Shown here: in pieces, positions 36,644 to 49,300 of the stretch
How the letters are laid out: every line of letters starts with the position of its first letter
Position numbering within the stretch: position 1 is the stretch's first letter
Assembly: GCA_025506515.1 (NCBI GenBank)
Contig: CM046447.1
Span: 90,429,498 to 90,493,497 of the forward strand
Direction: 5' to 3'
Origin: Flaveria trinervia
Taxonomy: Eukaryota > Streptophyta > Magnoliopsida > Asterales > Asteraceae
DNA: 64,000 nt
Made by a program: the position numbers and the translations under genes
The notes under the pieces: generated by a model
The model's database searches: none
Told to the model about the DNA's origin: nothing
What the model saw: the letters and a program-made list of their open reading frames with translations, nothing else

Positions 36644-37912
36644 GTTTACATTGCCGATAACAGAATAATTAAGGTTATGGTGGCTTCTGTGATGTTGGGG
36701 AGGATAAGAAAGTAAAGGGGTATATTACAAAATTTCTAAGGTTGTACGTTAGGTAGAGATTTTAAAAAGTTTGTTAGTTTAAGTATGTGATAAGAATTTT
36801 CTTGGAATTTGTTACTATTTTATTAAATCAATAGGTTACAATCTCGTATAATACACCGGATAAATAAACTTACTATTATATTGTTTATAATATAAAAAGT
36901 TATGTTTTAAATATTATGTATTATACGGATATAATAAATCAATGTATAATGTATTACACGTTTAAAAATTTGAAGTTAACATATTTAAAATTTTAATTAT
37001 GGATAGTTATTAATTAATTAATAAATAGTTATCATAACATTCATATTAAGAGGAAAGAGAAACGGAAAACCAATTATTAGATAGTTTAAAATAGTAAGAA
37101 GTGTTGAATTTATTTTTAATTATTAATATAGAGATTATTAACTTGTTAGATTGTAGTATTTGGGTATATGGAGGGGAAATGGGAAATAAAAAGAAGAATT
37201 TTGATGCATATTTTAGGCTAATGTAGTTGTTTTAAAAATATTTGGATATTTATTAGTTTGTAAATATGTTCCTAAAATGTAAAAGTTGTGGGGATATACA
37301 TAAACAGTTCGAGTTATCCTGACCTGAAATACTATTACGTTTTCAAAATAAAACAACATAATATTAGTTCAAATATTAAAAAAAAACATTTAAAATCAAG
37401 GTTGTCACATACTCACATACATCAAAATTATTAGACTCGTTAAAATCCAGTTTTGTTCTGACTTGTTACTGTTGAGTTAATTATTTATCCATATATGTCT
37501 TCATTTGTGACATCGTAACTGTTTTGGACCATTAAAATATATGCATTAATCCGTTTAGTGCATTCTGTTTTGACACAATTAAAATGTTTCAATGTAACAA
37601 AAATCATTAATCACAAGATTAAAGCCTACTGGTTTCAAAACGAGACACTCAAGGAAATCTATTGATACATTGTTCCATTTTATGAAAAAAGAGATTAATG
37701 GAATGAGCTTTTTTACTAGTGTGCAACACCGAGATCATAACCGTTGTATCATTAAATTAGGTCACGTGGTTATCACATGAGTAGACGTGTAAAAAACATC
37801 CAGGCAACACGTACTATCCAAAATGAATTGATGTATTGAGAAAATATGATCGGTAAAACGTTGAGACCGACGAATAACACCTTTAAACAAATTATATATT
37901 GTTTATCATCAC

Positions 37913-38779
37913 TATTGGATCAAGAAGAAGGTTAATGCAACCAAAACTATATCACTTAAGTTATTTTGATGCTGCATGCAAAAGGCTTCCGAAGCTTAGC
38001 ATGAAACTTCCGAAGGTTGTAGAGTTCTTCCGAAGACAAAGAAAAAGACCAACTTCCGAAGACAAAACTCTACTTCCGAAGTCAAGTGTATACTTCCGAA
38101 GTTCAAGTCTTAGAGGAATAAAGTGAAGACCACTTCCGAAGTATGATGAAAAGAAGAAGTCTCCAAGCCTTGGAAGAAGCAGCCTCTTCCGAAGTATAAG
38201 TGGCTTCGGAAGTACTTACTCTTCCGAAGTCATTTAACCTTCGGAAGACACTGCTATGAACCAGTGGACACAAGTATGGTCTCTGACACTCCGCTGCAGA
38301 CTTCTGATACAGCATGGCTTCTTCCTAAAGAGCCATGTTGTTGACCATACTTTATTCCATTGTTCATCTTTTCATGATAGTACATGTTACCAACTTTAGT
38401 TGGTGACAAAAGATAAGTCAGGGACATGTCCTGACTACCAAATCTCAGATAAGACTTTATCCGAGATACCTTAATCTTTAGTCTTGTAGTATAGACTTTA
38501 GCTATAGGATCCCAGCTGGTATCAAAGTATATCCGGCTATAGATAGTATTATATATAGGTTCTCCTTGTAACTCATTAAACACACATCATCTGCTTGTAA
38601 GAGTCTTGTATTTTAAGTTGAGAATCAATATATAAAAGTATCTTGAAGATTATCTTACTGTGTTATGTATTACTTTCTATATTGTGATCAACTCTTAGTG
38701 ATTCTTCATATACCCGAGTGTTGTTCTAGGTGAGTTTGAGAGAAAACATTGTGTTTAAGTGACAAACACCGATCCTGCA
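37913..38779 (+). repeat. Solo LTR of a Sirevirus-type element
   Basis: A perfect 5-bp duplication ATCAC is at 37908-37912 and 38780-38784. The start region (TGCAACCAAAAC) and the end (GATCCTGCA) match the LTR ends of the element at 39086-52943 (TGCAATCAAAAC; GGTCCTGCA), and both carry CTTCCGAAG clusters. There is no internal coding sequence, so this is the product of LTR-LTR recombination. The first two bases are TA rather than TG. Confidence 0.85.
37985..38251. repeat. Cluster of CTTCCGAAG motifs in the solo LTR
   Basis: Nine forward CTTCCGAAG and two reverse CTTCGGAAG copies in under 270 bases, irregularly spaced. Each unit is near-palindromic. Confidence 0.9.
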
Positions 38780-39085
38780 ATCACTTTTTCTAAACCAAGT
38801 TTTATAAAAAAATGATTGTATCGTATGGTTTATATATTAATAATAACTTAATTTATAAAAATTAGAATTCATATCACATAAAGTAATTTAGATGTTTATC
38901 ACAATCATTGAGAAAAGTGATGATAAACAATTTAGATATTTTATAATAATTACAGAAATCATATAATACAATAAACTTTTATAGAATTTACATCCCAATT
39001 TGAATAAAACCATCTAAACAATATCATTGTGGCTTGCACTCTAATTTATATGTGCTAAGTTTATCATATATACTTAAATCGTATG

Positions 39086-39901
39086 TGCAGGACCGTTAGA
39101 AGGGGTGATGCATTTTTACAACACAACTGAGAAGAGTTCTTTAGAACACTTAACAGATCAAATAGAAAACTGGTTAACTAAAGTATGAGATGCTAAAAAC
39201 ATAAGTAAAAGAGAGACAGAACAAGATAGCAAACAACACAAGTATTTGATTTTCAAGATTGTAGTATATTGTTTCTCAAGTTCTATTACAAAATGTTATA
39301 AAGCATAATGGAAAGTTACAAGTACTTGAGATACATATACTACATCCTACAGTCGCCATACGTTGAAAGCCAGCTGGATACATAAGACTAGACAACACAA
39401 TCAAATGTAGAGTCAAAAGGCAGATTGTCTTTTGACTAGTGACTATGACATGCCATAGCTCACATTCTAATGTATTACAAAAATGATAAAGTACATAAAG
39501 TAGCAAGCTCAGACTCAAGACCTCAATGTATAGTTTTCCAAAAGCATGGACATTTTCACCACTTGTGAAAGTTGGTGAGTCAAACAGAGTTGCAGCGGAA
39601 AGGTGATCCAGCTTTATGGAAAAGTACATCAGATAATAGCATGTACATAAAAGTCTTCGGAAAAAATATGTCTTCATAAAATTGGCTTCGGAGGACTTTG
39701 TCTTTAAAGCTTCGGAAGACTTCATATTTGGCTTCGGAAGATATTGGTTTTGGCTTCGGAAGATTTTACACTTAGAATATTTCTTGTGTGAGGTGTAAAA
39801 CTTCTGAAGCATTTCTACTTCAATACTTCAGTGCATGCATGCAGAGAGACTTTGGATGCTTTGTATGTTTTGACTGTATCAGACTTGTTGGAATCCTTAC
39901 A
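39086..39901 (-). repeat. 3' LTR of the second copia element (816 bp)
   Basis: On the minus strand it starts TGTAAGGATT and ends GGTCCTGCA. Several CTTCGGAAG motifs lie between 39650 and 39760. It aligns with 52151-52943 along its length. Confidence 0.93.
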
Positions 39902-39914
39902 AACTCCTCCTAGG
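39902..39914 (-). other. Polypurine tract of the second copia element
   Basis: AACTCCTCCTAGG on the plus strand gives the purine run CCTAGGAGGAGTT on the minus strand, immediately inside the 3' LTR. Confidence 0.75.
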
Positions 39915-40450
39915 CTGATGCTACCAAAATATTTGAAGATCTTCATCAGTTAGCAGTCCTCATCATGATGATAACCAGGCCCTTCTTCATTAGATGGTCA
40001 GGATCACTCAGACTTTCATAGTATCTTTTCATCTCAAAGAGATCATGTAGAGGTAGGTTGAATAAGTCTTGCCATGTGTAGACATTCACACCACGTTAAT
40101 CTTTAATCACATGTCATCTTTCTGGATTAGTTGTGAAGGTTCCGGATAAGATGGGTCTCTCAAAAGCAAGAGGAGTCATTTGGAATGGAGTTGATTGGGC
40201 TGCCTCTTCATGCACTTTCTCAGGTTGATTTGACCCACCTGAGGTATGAAAGTGGATGGTTTAAACTTCTTTTTCTTCTTTGACTTTGGTCTAGAAGTCA
40301 TCCTCTTCCTCCTCTTTGATATCTTAACTGAGAAGACTGGTCTGTAGCACCTTGTTGATTAGTCTTGTCTTGTTTAGTTGGGTGTTCCTCCCTCACAGGT
40401 TCAAAAGGAGATGGAGTTTGACCTAGCTGTGGATTAGAAAATGAAGTTTG

Positions 40451-43440
40451 CTAAGGCTCAGAAGGAGGTCCAGGTTGTGTTGTCTCAAAAGGTTCAACCT
40501 TAACCTCCACTTCTTGAGGGACCTGACTTGGTGGGGAGTGTAAGTCAACAAGTTCTCCTCTTTTGATCTTTTGATTGATCACCCTAATATGCTCATCCAT
40601 AGTAGATAGAGACATAAGACCAAGTCTCCTTCCGAAGAATCCATACAGCTTCAAGAAGCTCATCATTCTTTGTCTGTCAGTAGACTTCTTCATGCTTTTT
40701 TGAATGATGGCACTTGACCTTGCATCATCTTCCCTTAATTTTCTCTGTGTCGCCTTATGTTCTTTGAGTACTTCAAGCTCAAGTTGTTTTAGATACTCAA
40801 ACTCTATATACTCAAAGGACAAAAGAAGAAGTGCAGATGCCTGGTATAGGCATGTGGCACTCAGATAGTTGATCATATTGATCCTATCAGTCTGTTTGTC
40901 TACCTGAGGTTCTTGTGGAGCCACAGCCTCTTGTGCAGGACTTTCTTGAACTGGAGAAAAAGTGGGAACATGCTTATTTAATCTCTTTTGTCTCCTCTCC
41001 TCTTTGATTTGGAGAAGTAACTTTGCATCCTCTGCTTCCTTCCTCTCTCTTGACAATTCCATGTCAGCCAGTTCATTTAGTTCCTCTAAGGGGAGAGATA
41101 TAATATTATCAATGTCATAGTTCCTGGTTTGCAGGTAAGTAATCATGACTGCCTTTAACTCATCATATTGAGTGTTTGGTCTAGGGGAAGTCCTGATTGC
41201 AGCTTCCATGAATCCTATAGACCCAGAGGAACTTTCTCCCCTTAGCTTCCTCTTCCTCTCTCTCTCCTCCTCAATCTCCTCAGAAGTTATTTTCCTTTTC
41301 CCTTTGTCACTCACAGACCTTTGTGACTCAGGGTGGATAGAGTTTTGGCCTTTATTGCTTGGTGTAGCCTCCAAGTCTGTCCAGAGAGAGGTTGTGATAC
41401 ATCTTCACCAGCAGGTGCTTCACTGAGGGAATGAATTGCTGAAGTAGTTGTTGGTGTGACAGAGCTTTCAGGCTCTACCACTGGGCCTTCAGTCAAGGTT
41501 TCCCCTTCGAAGCTAATCTTAGGGTCTGCCTCAACATCCAGTTGACCAATAGTATTACCTAATTGCCTTTGTTTCTTTCTAATACTAAACTCTTTAGTAA
41601 TTCTGTCTTGAATCCTTTGTGCTAGCCTATTAGCTTGTCTAGATTTGCTTTATTGACAAGTGGCATGTTGATCAGGTCAAGACCTTCATAGTAGTTCAAG
41701 GTCTAAAAATTGAATACTTCTTGCTGCTCTTGAACTCTTTAAAGAATAAAGGCTCTTCTGTTTGCATCATACATCCACCCTATGATGTAGTTGGAAGTTC
41801 TTTGACGTGGAGATGATACTGCCCTTGGTATACCTTACTAAAAAAGACTCTGAATGTAGGATTCCATTGAATCCACATCAATGTGAACTTGAGGAAGTTG
41901 ATGAGTATGGACAATTGCAAGTGAAGATGGTGAGTTCTCAATATTCATGCTCTGTGAAGAACTCCCAGGTTCTGTGACTGTGATAACTTTCTCCCCCTTT
42001 TTGATAGCAACACCCACTTGCATAGGTGCGCTAGAGGTTATATCAACCATATTCATAGGTTTATGTGTTCCTGGTTGAGCTCTTCTTAAAGGTCTCCCAG
42101 CTAGTTTTTCCTTAAGATAAGATATCTCAAGTTGCTGATCATTGACCCTGTTATGCAAGGCAGTCACCTGAGATTCAAGATGACTAACATTGGAGATTAG
42201 GTAGGTGCACGTTTTTGATAGTTTTTGCACCTTTAGCCTTAGATTCTCCTCATCTTCATTAGAAGAATCATGGGGGATGCGAGAATTGGATCAAAGTATT
42301 CTCTCTCACCACCAGCATAAAATTCTTGGCTGCTAATTTTCCTCTGCTCAATGACAACTTTAGTTGAAGTGTCAATGGGCTGAGTTGCCATGGTTGAGGT
42401 CTTAATGATGTAATCACTTGCTGAAGTGAGAGCCTCTACCATAATGATATCCTGAACAGGTTCAGAAGTATCCACCTCAGTGATAGGTGACTAATGTGGG
42501 CTAGACATAGGTGACTCAGGAGCACTCATCTCTCTTTGAGTAGGGGAAGAGTAGAGAGACTCATGGTACTCACTGAAATCTAAATCTTCATTAGTATAGA
42601 AGTAAAGGTTTGGGATTGGGTGATTTAATTCTAAAGGCTGGGGATGGTAACTGTCCCCTGAAGGTTGTTCACTTGAGTGTTGAGACTCAGAGTGAAGGAT
42701 TAAGGCACTTGGGCTTGTGAGCTCATTAGGCTGAGCATGAGGAATCTCAACACTGATTCTTAAAGAGATAAGTGTATGGGGGCCTGCATAGATTGAGCAG
42801 GGGTTCGTTTGGATTTTCTTTGGTAAGTGTGGGTGATTTGGGGTCTTTTTGGTGGTTGGGAAGTAGAAGGTGTGGGTTCAACACTAGCTTGTGTTGCTAG
42901 GTTGTCACCTTGAACAATGAACTCTAACATTTTAGGGACAAGGGCTGTTTCGACCTTGATAAGCCAACAGTTGGCTTCTTCAAGATTTTAAAGATGTCGG
43001 GCTTCATTTGTCCCAATTTAAAGATTACATGTTTCCCTCAACTTTGAGCCCAGTTAACAGTTAAGAATGTATTGAACATATCTAGGGAACATGTAATACT
43101 CTAAGGAGTCCAAGTTAGCAAGTAAATTTGTATAAACAAACTAAGAGTACCTAACTTGACCCCTTGAACCATTCTATGCACTATGAAGGAGAGATCTTTA
43201 GGAATCTGGTCCCACCTTCCATGCTTGTTGGACAAGTTGTGGATGACCACATAAAGCAGGTATTTCCACTGGATGAGACCTTCCCTTTTCTAAAGTTCTT
43301 AACAAAGAAATCTCCTTCATATCCCATATGCTCAATGGAATGATTTACAGCTTCTTTTGGAAAGAACACCTCAACTTCTTCATCATCCAGCTGAAGATGA
43401 TTGTTGATGATGACCAGAGTGATAAAGATTGTTCTCCCTT
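40451..43440 (-). pseudogene. 3' ORF (env-like) remnant of the second element
   Basis: Residues around HMGYEGD (about 43300-43330) match HGYEGD of the first element's 3' ORF and adjoin RT through a deletion. Further pieces: 42239-42475, 41838-42230 (heptad-like LISNVSHLESQVTALHNRV, a coiled coil) and 40451-41374 (Glu/Lys/Arg-rich, with long helical stretches). Several stops and frame changes. Function unknown, as for the first element. Confidence 0.68.
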
Positions 43441-43799
43441 GCACTGTGGTAGACATGATATCAGGCCTGCTAGTTGTGAGGTACATAAGAGACCCAATCA
43501 TTACCCTAAAGAGATGCTCATCACACACTCCCCCTCAAGATCAGGTCCAAGGGAGTGGTTTCTGGCTATGGATGTCTTAGCAACCTTACAATCAGTCATG
43601 TTGAATCTTTGAAGTATGTCTTGAACATACTTAGACTGACTTATGAATATACCATTTTCAACTTGTTTCACTTGAATTCCTAGAAAGAAATTGAGTTCCC
43701 CTATGGCACTCATTTCAAACTTATCTTTCATCAGCTTTTCAAAGTATTTGCAGTGTTTTGAATTAGTTGACCCAAAGATAATGTCATTCACATATACTT
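43441..43799 (-). pseudogene. pol: RT palm remnant, YVDD changed to YVND, RNase H deleted
   Basis: It resumes RT across the nested insertion. VYVNDIIFGST has Asn (codon 43786-43788) in place of the first catalytic Asp of YVDD. GELNFFLGIQVKQ and GSLMYLTTSRPDIM follow. The similarity then stops near 43440 and continues into 3' ORF sequence, so the rest of RT and all of RNase H are missing. Confidence 0.88.
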
Positions 43800-46700
43800 T
43801 GTAACATCCGCTATTTTTCCAAGTTAAAACCCAATCTTTAAGTTCTACTATAAAATTATAATAATAATTACAATAGACCAATGCATTAAAATTTTCAATT
43901 TATATTGTGAATTATACATTTATTAATTTCTAAATAATTTGTAATAATTTATGATTTATAAACAATTCTTTTTCATAAAGATATAAGGTGAATAATCATT
44001 TTACAATAAATAATTAAATGGAAAAGTCTTATTATAATTTATAAAGTTATAAAATAAAATTTTAATAAACTTATAAAGCTCGATTAGTAATCATGGATTT
44101 AAATTATTTAGTAAAAATAAATAATTAAATTTTAAAGTTTACAAGTGCTATGAAAGCTAAATTAATAAATCAATAACTAATCTAAGCTATTATTTGAATT
44201 TGTTTTTATAAGTCAAAGGTTTAAAATGTAATTTTTGAAACTTAATATAAAAGCTTCTAGCATAAAATAGCAATAATAGATATTACAGGGACCTAAGTGT
44301 AATTATTTTAAAATTTCAAACCCATTGTCGCCCCATTCCCGTTTTCTGGACACCATCTCCGACCATAGCTCTAGCGACATTCTTTACTCTTAAACGCTTA
44401 ATTAAAACGCGATTAAACCAAATCTTAACTATTGTATGTCGGTTTCGAACTTAAAACCATGTTTAGTTGCGTTTATTCGACCATTAATGCAAGAAACCAA
44501 AACCGAAAGCGTCAATTCAAAACCTTAACTCAATAATCTTGTAAGTGTTCAAATTATATGTGTTTGATTGAGGGGAAACGTTCTAACGATCCATTGAACC
44601 TTTATGTCTCACCAATTTCTCTGATAATGCATCTCCAACTGATTTCAATCACCATCGGTCAGCAATCGTATCTGTGACCTGCAACTTAACGGTGATCAAT
44701 GTTCGAGGCTCTACTAAACCAAATTTACAGAGGGCTTTTGCTTGTCATTTTTTTTTTGAATCTACCTGCAAAGTTAATTGATTATCATCAACGTTTGTAT
44801 ATTGAATCGAATTCAACGTAGTCGCGACTACCCTTGTTCTCGTTCTACCCATTTGGGCATCTATCCAGGTAATTAAAACCACACTCATATTTGGTTTCAT
44901 TCTAGGATCAAAAGCCCCAAGTTTGATTTCATTAACAATCACGAATTGGAGTTCAATTGGAATCAAATCGAAGTTAGGGTTCTTGAGGTTTGGAGAATTT
45001 AAGTAATTAATTTTTTAAACATTATAAAAGAGGTTTTAACAAGACTTGGCCTTATAGCCCATTAGTAAAACGCATTGATCATACACATGGGTCCCGGTTC
45101 GAACCCGGGAAACCTCAAGTTATTTTTTTATTATTAGTTTTTCTATTCATCTTAAACTTTATAAATTCTTAATATATTACTTAATCAAATAAAATTATTA
45201 TTGTTAATTATAATTATTCTAGAAGTTACTAACTTGATTTCTGAAAAAAATTTTAATAAAATAATACTTAATTTCATGGTTTCAAATTTATAAAAAAAAC
45301 TACGACAAGAGTTATTTAAAGGTTTGCCTTTTATGGTTTTCTTTAAATCAAATGAGTTATAACTTTTTTCAATAATTGATTATTTAATTTTGATCAAATC
45401 AATAATTGATTATCAAAACTAATTTTAAAGGTTTTAAAAAGCTTATGATTTTAAATTTAATTACTTTAAAGAATAACAAGGATTATACAAAATATTATTA
45501 ATTATTTTATGTAAATTAAATATTATAAACCTATCATAGTTCAAATATAGATTATTTTGAAATATTATAAATCTATATAATAAGTAAATAGTTATTTAAA
45601 TAATCATTTAAATAATTAGCTATTCATCTATTCATTTACCATATTATATCATAATTAGTTTATAATTTTATTCCTTACACTATTACTTAAATTCTTAAAA
45701 TATATAAGATGATATAATTTACTATTATTCTATATTTAAGACTTTGATATTATAAGACCCTTATAAGAAATCATATAAAATGATTTTAAATAATTTTGCA
45801 AGTCATTCAATATCTTTACCAAATGTTAGATAGATACTTATTAAATTAATTATTCTTTTCACACATCATAGTTAATGTTATTAACTTATAGAATCATTTT
45901 TATCGTTCTTTATCATTTTCAATCGTAACTGATCTATACCATTTTAATCAAACCAAAATATAATTGATTCTAATTGACCCAATTATTAAACCCCCCCAAA
46001 TTCCAATCGAAACCCCAATTCGTATTTAGTCGTTAATCTTATCATCATTCTAACTCCAAGACACCAAATCTTAGGTCGAATCGGGAAGAAATCGTTGGAA
46101 TCATCTTATCTTCTTGTTATTATCTAAAGTGCAACTTATAGCATGTGAGTATTTCTATACCCTTTTTTCATATTTTCACACTTTGGGGTGAAACATGTTA
46201 CTTATAATCATTGCACTTGTAAACATTTGATTCTTGTAAACTTATGGCAATTTACTTATCTGTTGTGGTTAGTTGAACTTTGTAGCTACCATGTAATGTC
46301 GAATATATGTACAATCATTAACTATTGCTATCCTGGCAACGTCATAGATCTATGGGCCTGACAAGCCTGCTTGGTTGATCCAAGTACACTTAGCTAATCG
46401 TATATACTTGTAATGTTTGAGACTTGTAAAACTTTGTCAAGGTTTGATTGTGCATTCGGTCTTACATCCCTAGTTACTTTGTTCTCTAACTTACAACATG
46501 AATTGTCATCTTTTATATACTTATGTATGAAAACTATGGAAATCTCACCAACTTTCAAAGTTGACCTTTTATTTTTAACATGTTTCAGGTTTCTTACTTG
46601 AAGATCTTCTCGTGCTCATATAGGACTTGGACCTAGAATAATTGAAAAACTTATGTTATTGGTTCTATCTTGATTGTTATATTATTATTTTATTTGTCTT

Positions 46701-46819
46701 GTAATGTTTAATGATTAATGATATCTAATATTATTTCAACTTAATTAGTTCCATGTGTTATGAACAATCGTTTCACATTCGTCCGCCCCGATGATTCCGC
46801 CGTCGGTCGGGGTGTGACA
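43800..46819 (-). mobile_element. Nested 3,020-bp solo LTR (TGTCACACCCC...ATGTTACA)
   Basis: Inserted in the RT gene of the second copia element. A perfect 5-bp duplication TACTT lies at 43795-43799 and 46820-46824, and the ends are TG...CA. Read on the minus strand it begins TGTCACACCCC and ends GGATGTTACA. No gag or pol is present and no second LTR, so it is a solo LTR. The size and terminal bases resemble long-LTR Ty3/gypsy elements of the Tekay/Del kind, but that assignment is inference. Confidence 0.87.
45041..45113 (+). repeat. tRNA-like sequence inside the nested LTR
   Basis: A perfect T-arm at 45093-45109 (CCCGG, loop TTCGAAC, CCGGG) includes a B-box GGTTCGAACCC. Box-A-like sequence lies about 40 bases upstream. 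No complete cloverleaf is obvious, so this is a tRNA relic or SINE-type promoter, not a functional tRNA. Confidence 0.5.
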
Positions 46820-47632
46820 TACTTGAACTAGCATAATGTCATCTCCTATTCCTTTGATGAAGATAGTTCCATCAATAGTACCTCTCTTGTAACCATTCTA
46901 ACAGAGATACTGTTATAGGGTCTCATACCACTTCCTTGGTGCTGAGTGTAGCCCATAAAGAGCCTTATCAAGCTTGCAGACATAATCAGGATGATCAGGA
47001 TCTGCAAACCCAGGTGGTTGTTTGACATACACCTCTTCATCAATCACCCCATAAAGAAAAACATACTTGACATTAATCTGGTAAACTTTGAAGTTCTTGG
47101 ATGCAGCAAAAGCTAGGAATATCCTGACAGCTTCAAGTCTTGCTACAGGAGCAAAAAAATTTGTGTAGTCAATTCCTTCTTCTTGATTATATCCTTGAAC
47201 ACATAATCTGGCCTTATTCTTGATGACAAGTCCTGTATCATCCTTCTTATTTCTAAACACCTATTTGGTTCCTATAATAGTCTTCCCATGAGAAGAGGAC
47301 ATAGGTTCCAAACTTTCTGCCTTTTAAATTGAAGCAACTCTTTTACATAGCTTCAACCCAACTTCCATCCTTTAGAGCCTCATCAATTTTATTTGGCTCT
47401 ATTTGGGACAAGAAACAAGAATGAAGACAAACATTTGCATCATGGGTTGTTCTCTTGTTCTTACCCCTGTATCAGCATCTCCAATAATGTTTGTGGAAGG
47501 GTGAGACTTGTGGATCCTTAGTCGAGGGATCACAGCAAATTGCTTAGACATATCTAAATTAGAGAAATTTTGATCTAGAAATGAGGTTTCACTCTCCACA
47601 TCAGCACACATATAACGATTAACTTGATCCAA
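46820..47632 (-). pseudogene. pol: RT N-terminal part and linker, cut by the nested insertion
   Basis: Piece 47399-47632 is linker. Piece 46913-47260 is RT with FRNKKDDTGLVIKNKARL, QGYNQEEGIDYTNFFAPVAR and ALYGLHSAPRKWYETL. From there the sequence continues in another frame toward the palm motif until it meets the nested LTR at 46819; it resumes at 43799. Confidence 0.88.
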
Positions 47633-48233
47633 TGAGTGTGTGACATCATTGATGTTTTCATCAATGGAGTGGTTATCAGCATCAAGAAATTCCTGATCAC
47701 TGTCACCACCACCATGCTCTCCAACATTTGAAGTTCCTTCCTCTAAGTTGTGTACCTCTAAGCTAGAATTTGAAGGTACTCCAAGGCATCAGCAGGGTTT
47801 GTCATTGATGTGCTGGTTGAAGCCTCATTTGCAGGATTTGTTACCACTAGAGCTAAAGATGTGTAGATTAAAGGTCTTCTTAGCTTAAATCTTTGATCAG
47901 GATCACCTGTAGGTAGTATATTTGTAGATCTTTAAACATGCTCACAAGATCTGTTAAAACGGTTGGTAACTAAATTAAGATCAAACAACCAATCAACACT
48001 AGAACCTTTCACACTAGGATGTGCTCATTGAAAGTCACATTGGCTGACTCTTCAACTACTCTAGTTCTAAGATTGTATACTCTATAAGCCTTAGCTTGGG
48101 AAGAGTATCCAATAAAGTGTCCATCATCTGATTTCTCAGCAAACTTGGCAATTTGATATTTAGTATTCAAGATGGTGCAAGAACATCCAAATGACCTGAG
48201 AAAACCAATGAAAGATTTCCTCTTGTGCCAAAG

Positions 48234-48920
48234 TTAATAAGGAGTCTTATCATGAGTGTTAACCATTAAAACTCTATTTTGCACATAGCAGGAAGTGTTG
48301 AATGCCTCAGCCCAGAAGGTGATAGGCAGTTTAGAGTCAGACAACATAGTTCTTGCAGCTTCAATAAGTGTCATGTTTCTCCTCTCAGCAACATCGTTTT
48401 GCTGAGGAGTCCAGGGAGCACTATATTGTCTTGTAATACCCTTTTCATCACAAAATGTATCAAGGATTTGGTTCTTGAATTCAGTTTCTTGATCACATCT
48501 TATGGTTTTGATCTTGTGATCACAATGATTGTCAATCTTTAAGATGAAATTCTTCAGAATCTTAGGAGTCTCATCCTTAGTTCTAAGGAAGAAGACCCAT
48601 GTGAATCTTGTAAAGTCATCTGTGATCGCTAAACAGTAAGAGGTCCTTCCTAGACTTATTACACTGGTGGGGCCAAATAGATCCATATGTAACAAGTGTA
48701 GGGAAGTAGTGATGGAGTTTCTTTCCTTTGGCTTGTGAGATACATTATGTTGCTTCCCTTTCAGGCATGTCATACAATGGTCATCACTTGTAAACTCTTT
48801 CTTTGGCATTTTAGTTACCAAATCATTCTTAATAAGTTTATTCATGGTTTTAAAGTTTACATGGCACATTCTTTTATGCCAGAGGAAAGACTCATCATTA
48901 TTTTCTTTAGATAGAAGCAT
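48234..48920 (-). pseudogene. pol: Copia integrase of the second element
   Basis: A continuous 228-codon piece covers the HHCC zinc domain (HKRMCHVNFKTMNKL, then CMTCLKGKQH), core LLHMDLFGP with the first Asp, CDQETEF with the second Asp in place of the usual SDNGTEF, and the QQNDVAERRN block with the Glu (usually QQNGVAERKN). Integrase C-terminal sequence continues to about 48000 in other frames. DDE residues are present, but the altered surroundings suggest relaxed selection. Confidence 0.92.
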
Positions 48921-49224
48921 GAAACTTCTCCTGAGGGAGATGTTTATTTCAAATCAATCTTGTACATGGTCCCTCTCCTGGGGGCTCTGAGCAGGTTATG
49001 CTCATGAGGAATGACCACCCCCGGCTTGAGAACAATACAGTAATGCTCAGTAAAGAGCATGTTATGACTCTAATCACAAAATTGGGATACACTCAGAAGA
49101 TTGTACCCAATCTCCTTGACAAAATTTACCTTTTCAATGCTGAGCTTACCATTTGTGACCTTGCCCCTTCCTGTAATGTAACCTCCAACATCTCCTCCAA
49201 AAGCAACTGGTCCTCCATCAATTC

Positions 49225-49300
49225 TTTCAAACTTTGGAGTAATGACCTATTGCTTGTCATGTGCCTGGAACAACCACTGCCAATGATCCATACATTTTTG
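49225..49300 (-). pseudogene. pol: Copia protease relic with catalytic Asp replaced
   Basis: On the minus strand WIIGSGCSRHMTSN is readable; the family motif is W-x-x-DSG-C/A-S-x-H-M. The codon at 49279-49281 reads Gly in place of the catalytic Asp. Confidence 0.8.

Larger units (their letters stand above)
32954..37912. other. Intergenic AT-rich region with transposon relics
   Basis: No gene recognised in about 5 kb. It holds a hAT-like relic (33397-33909), a degenerate word repeat (34856-35165) and a hAT MITE (36251-36643). The small open frames here have no domain or codon signal that I can support. Confidence 0.55.

Noticed and set aside
37985..38251. CRISPR-like array of short repeats
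   Set aside because: Copies are 9 bases, irregularly spaced and in both orientations, within an LTR of a plant genome.
45041..45113. Functional tRNA gene
   Set aside because: Only the T-arm is intact; acceptor and anticodon stems cannot be drawn.
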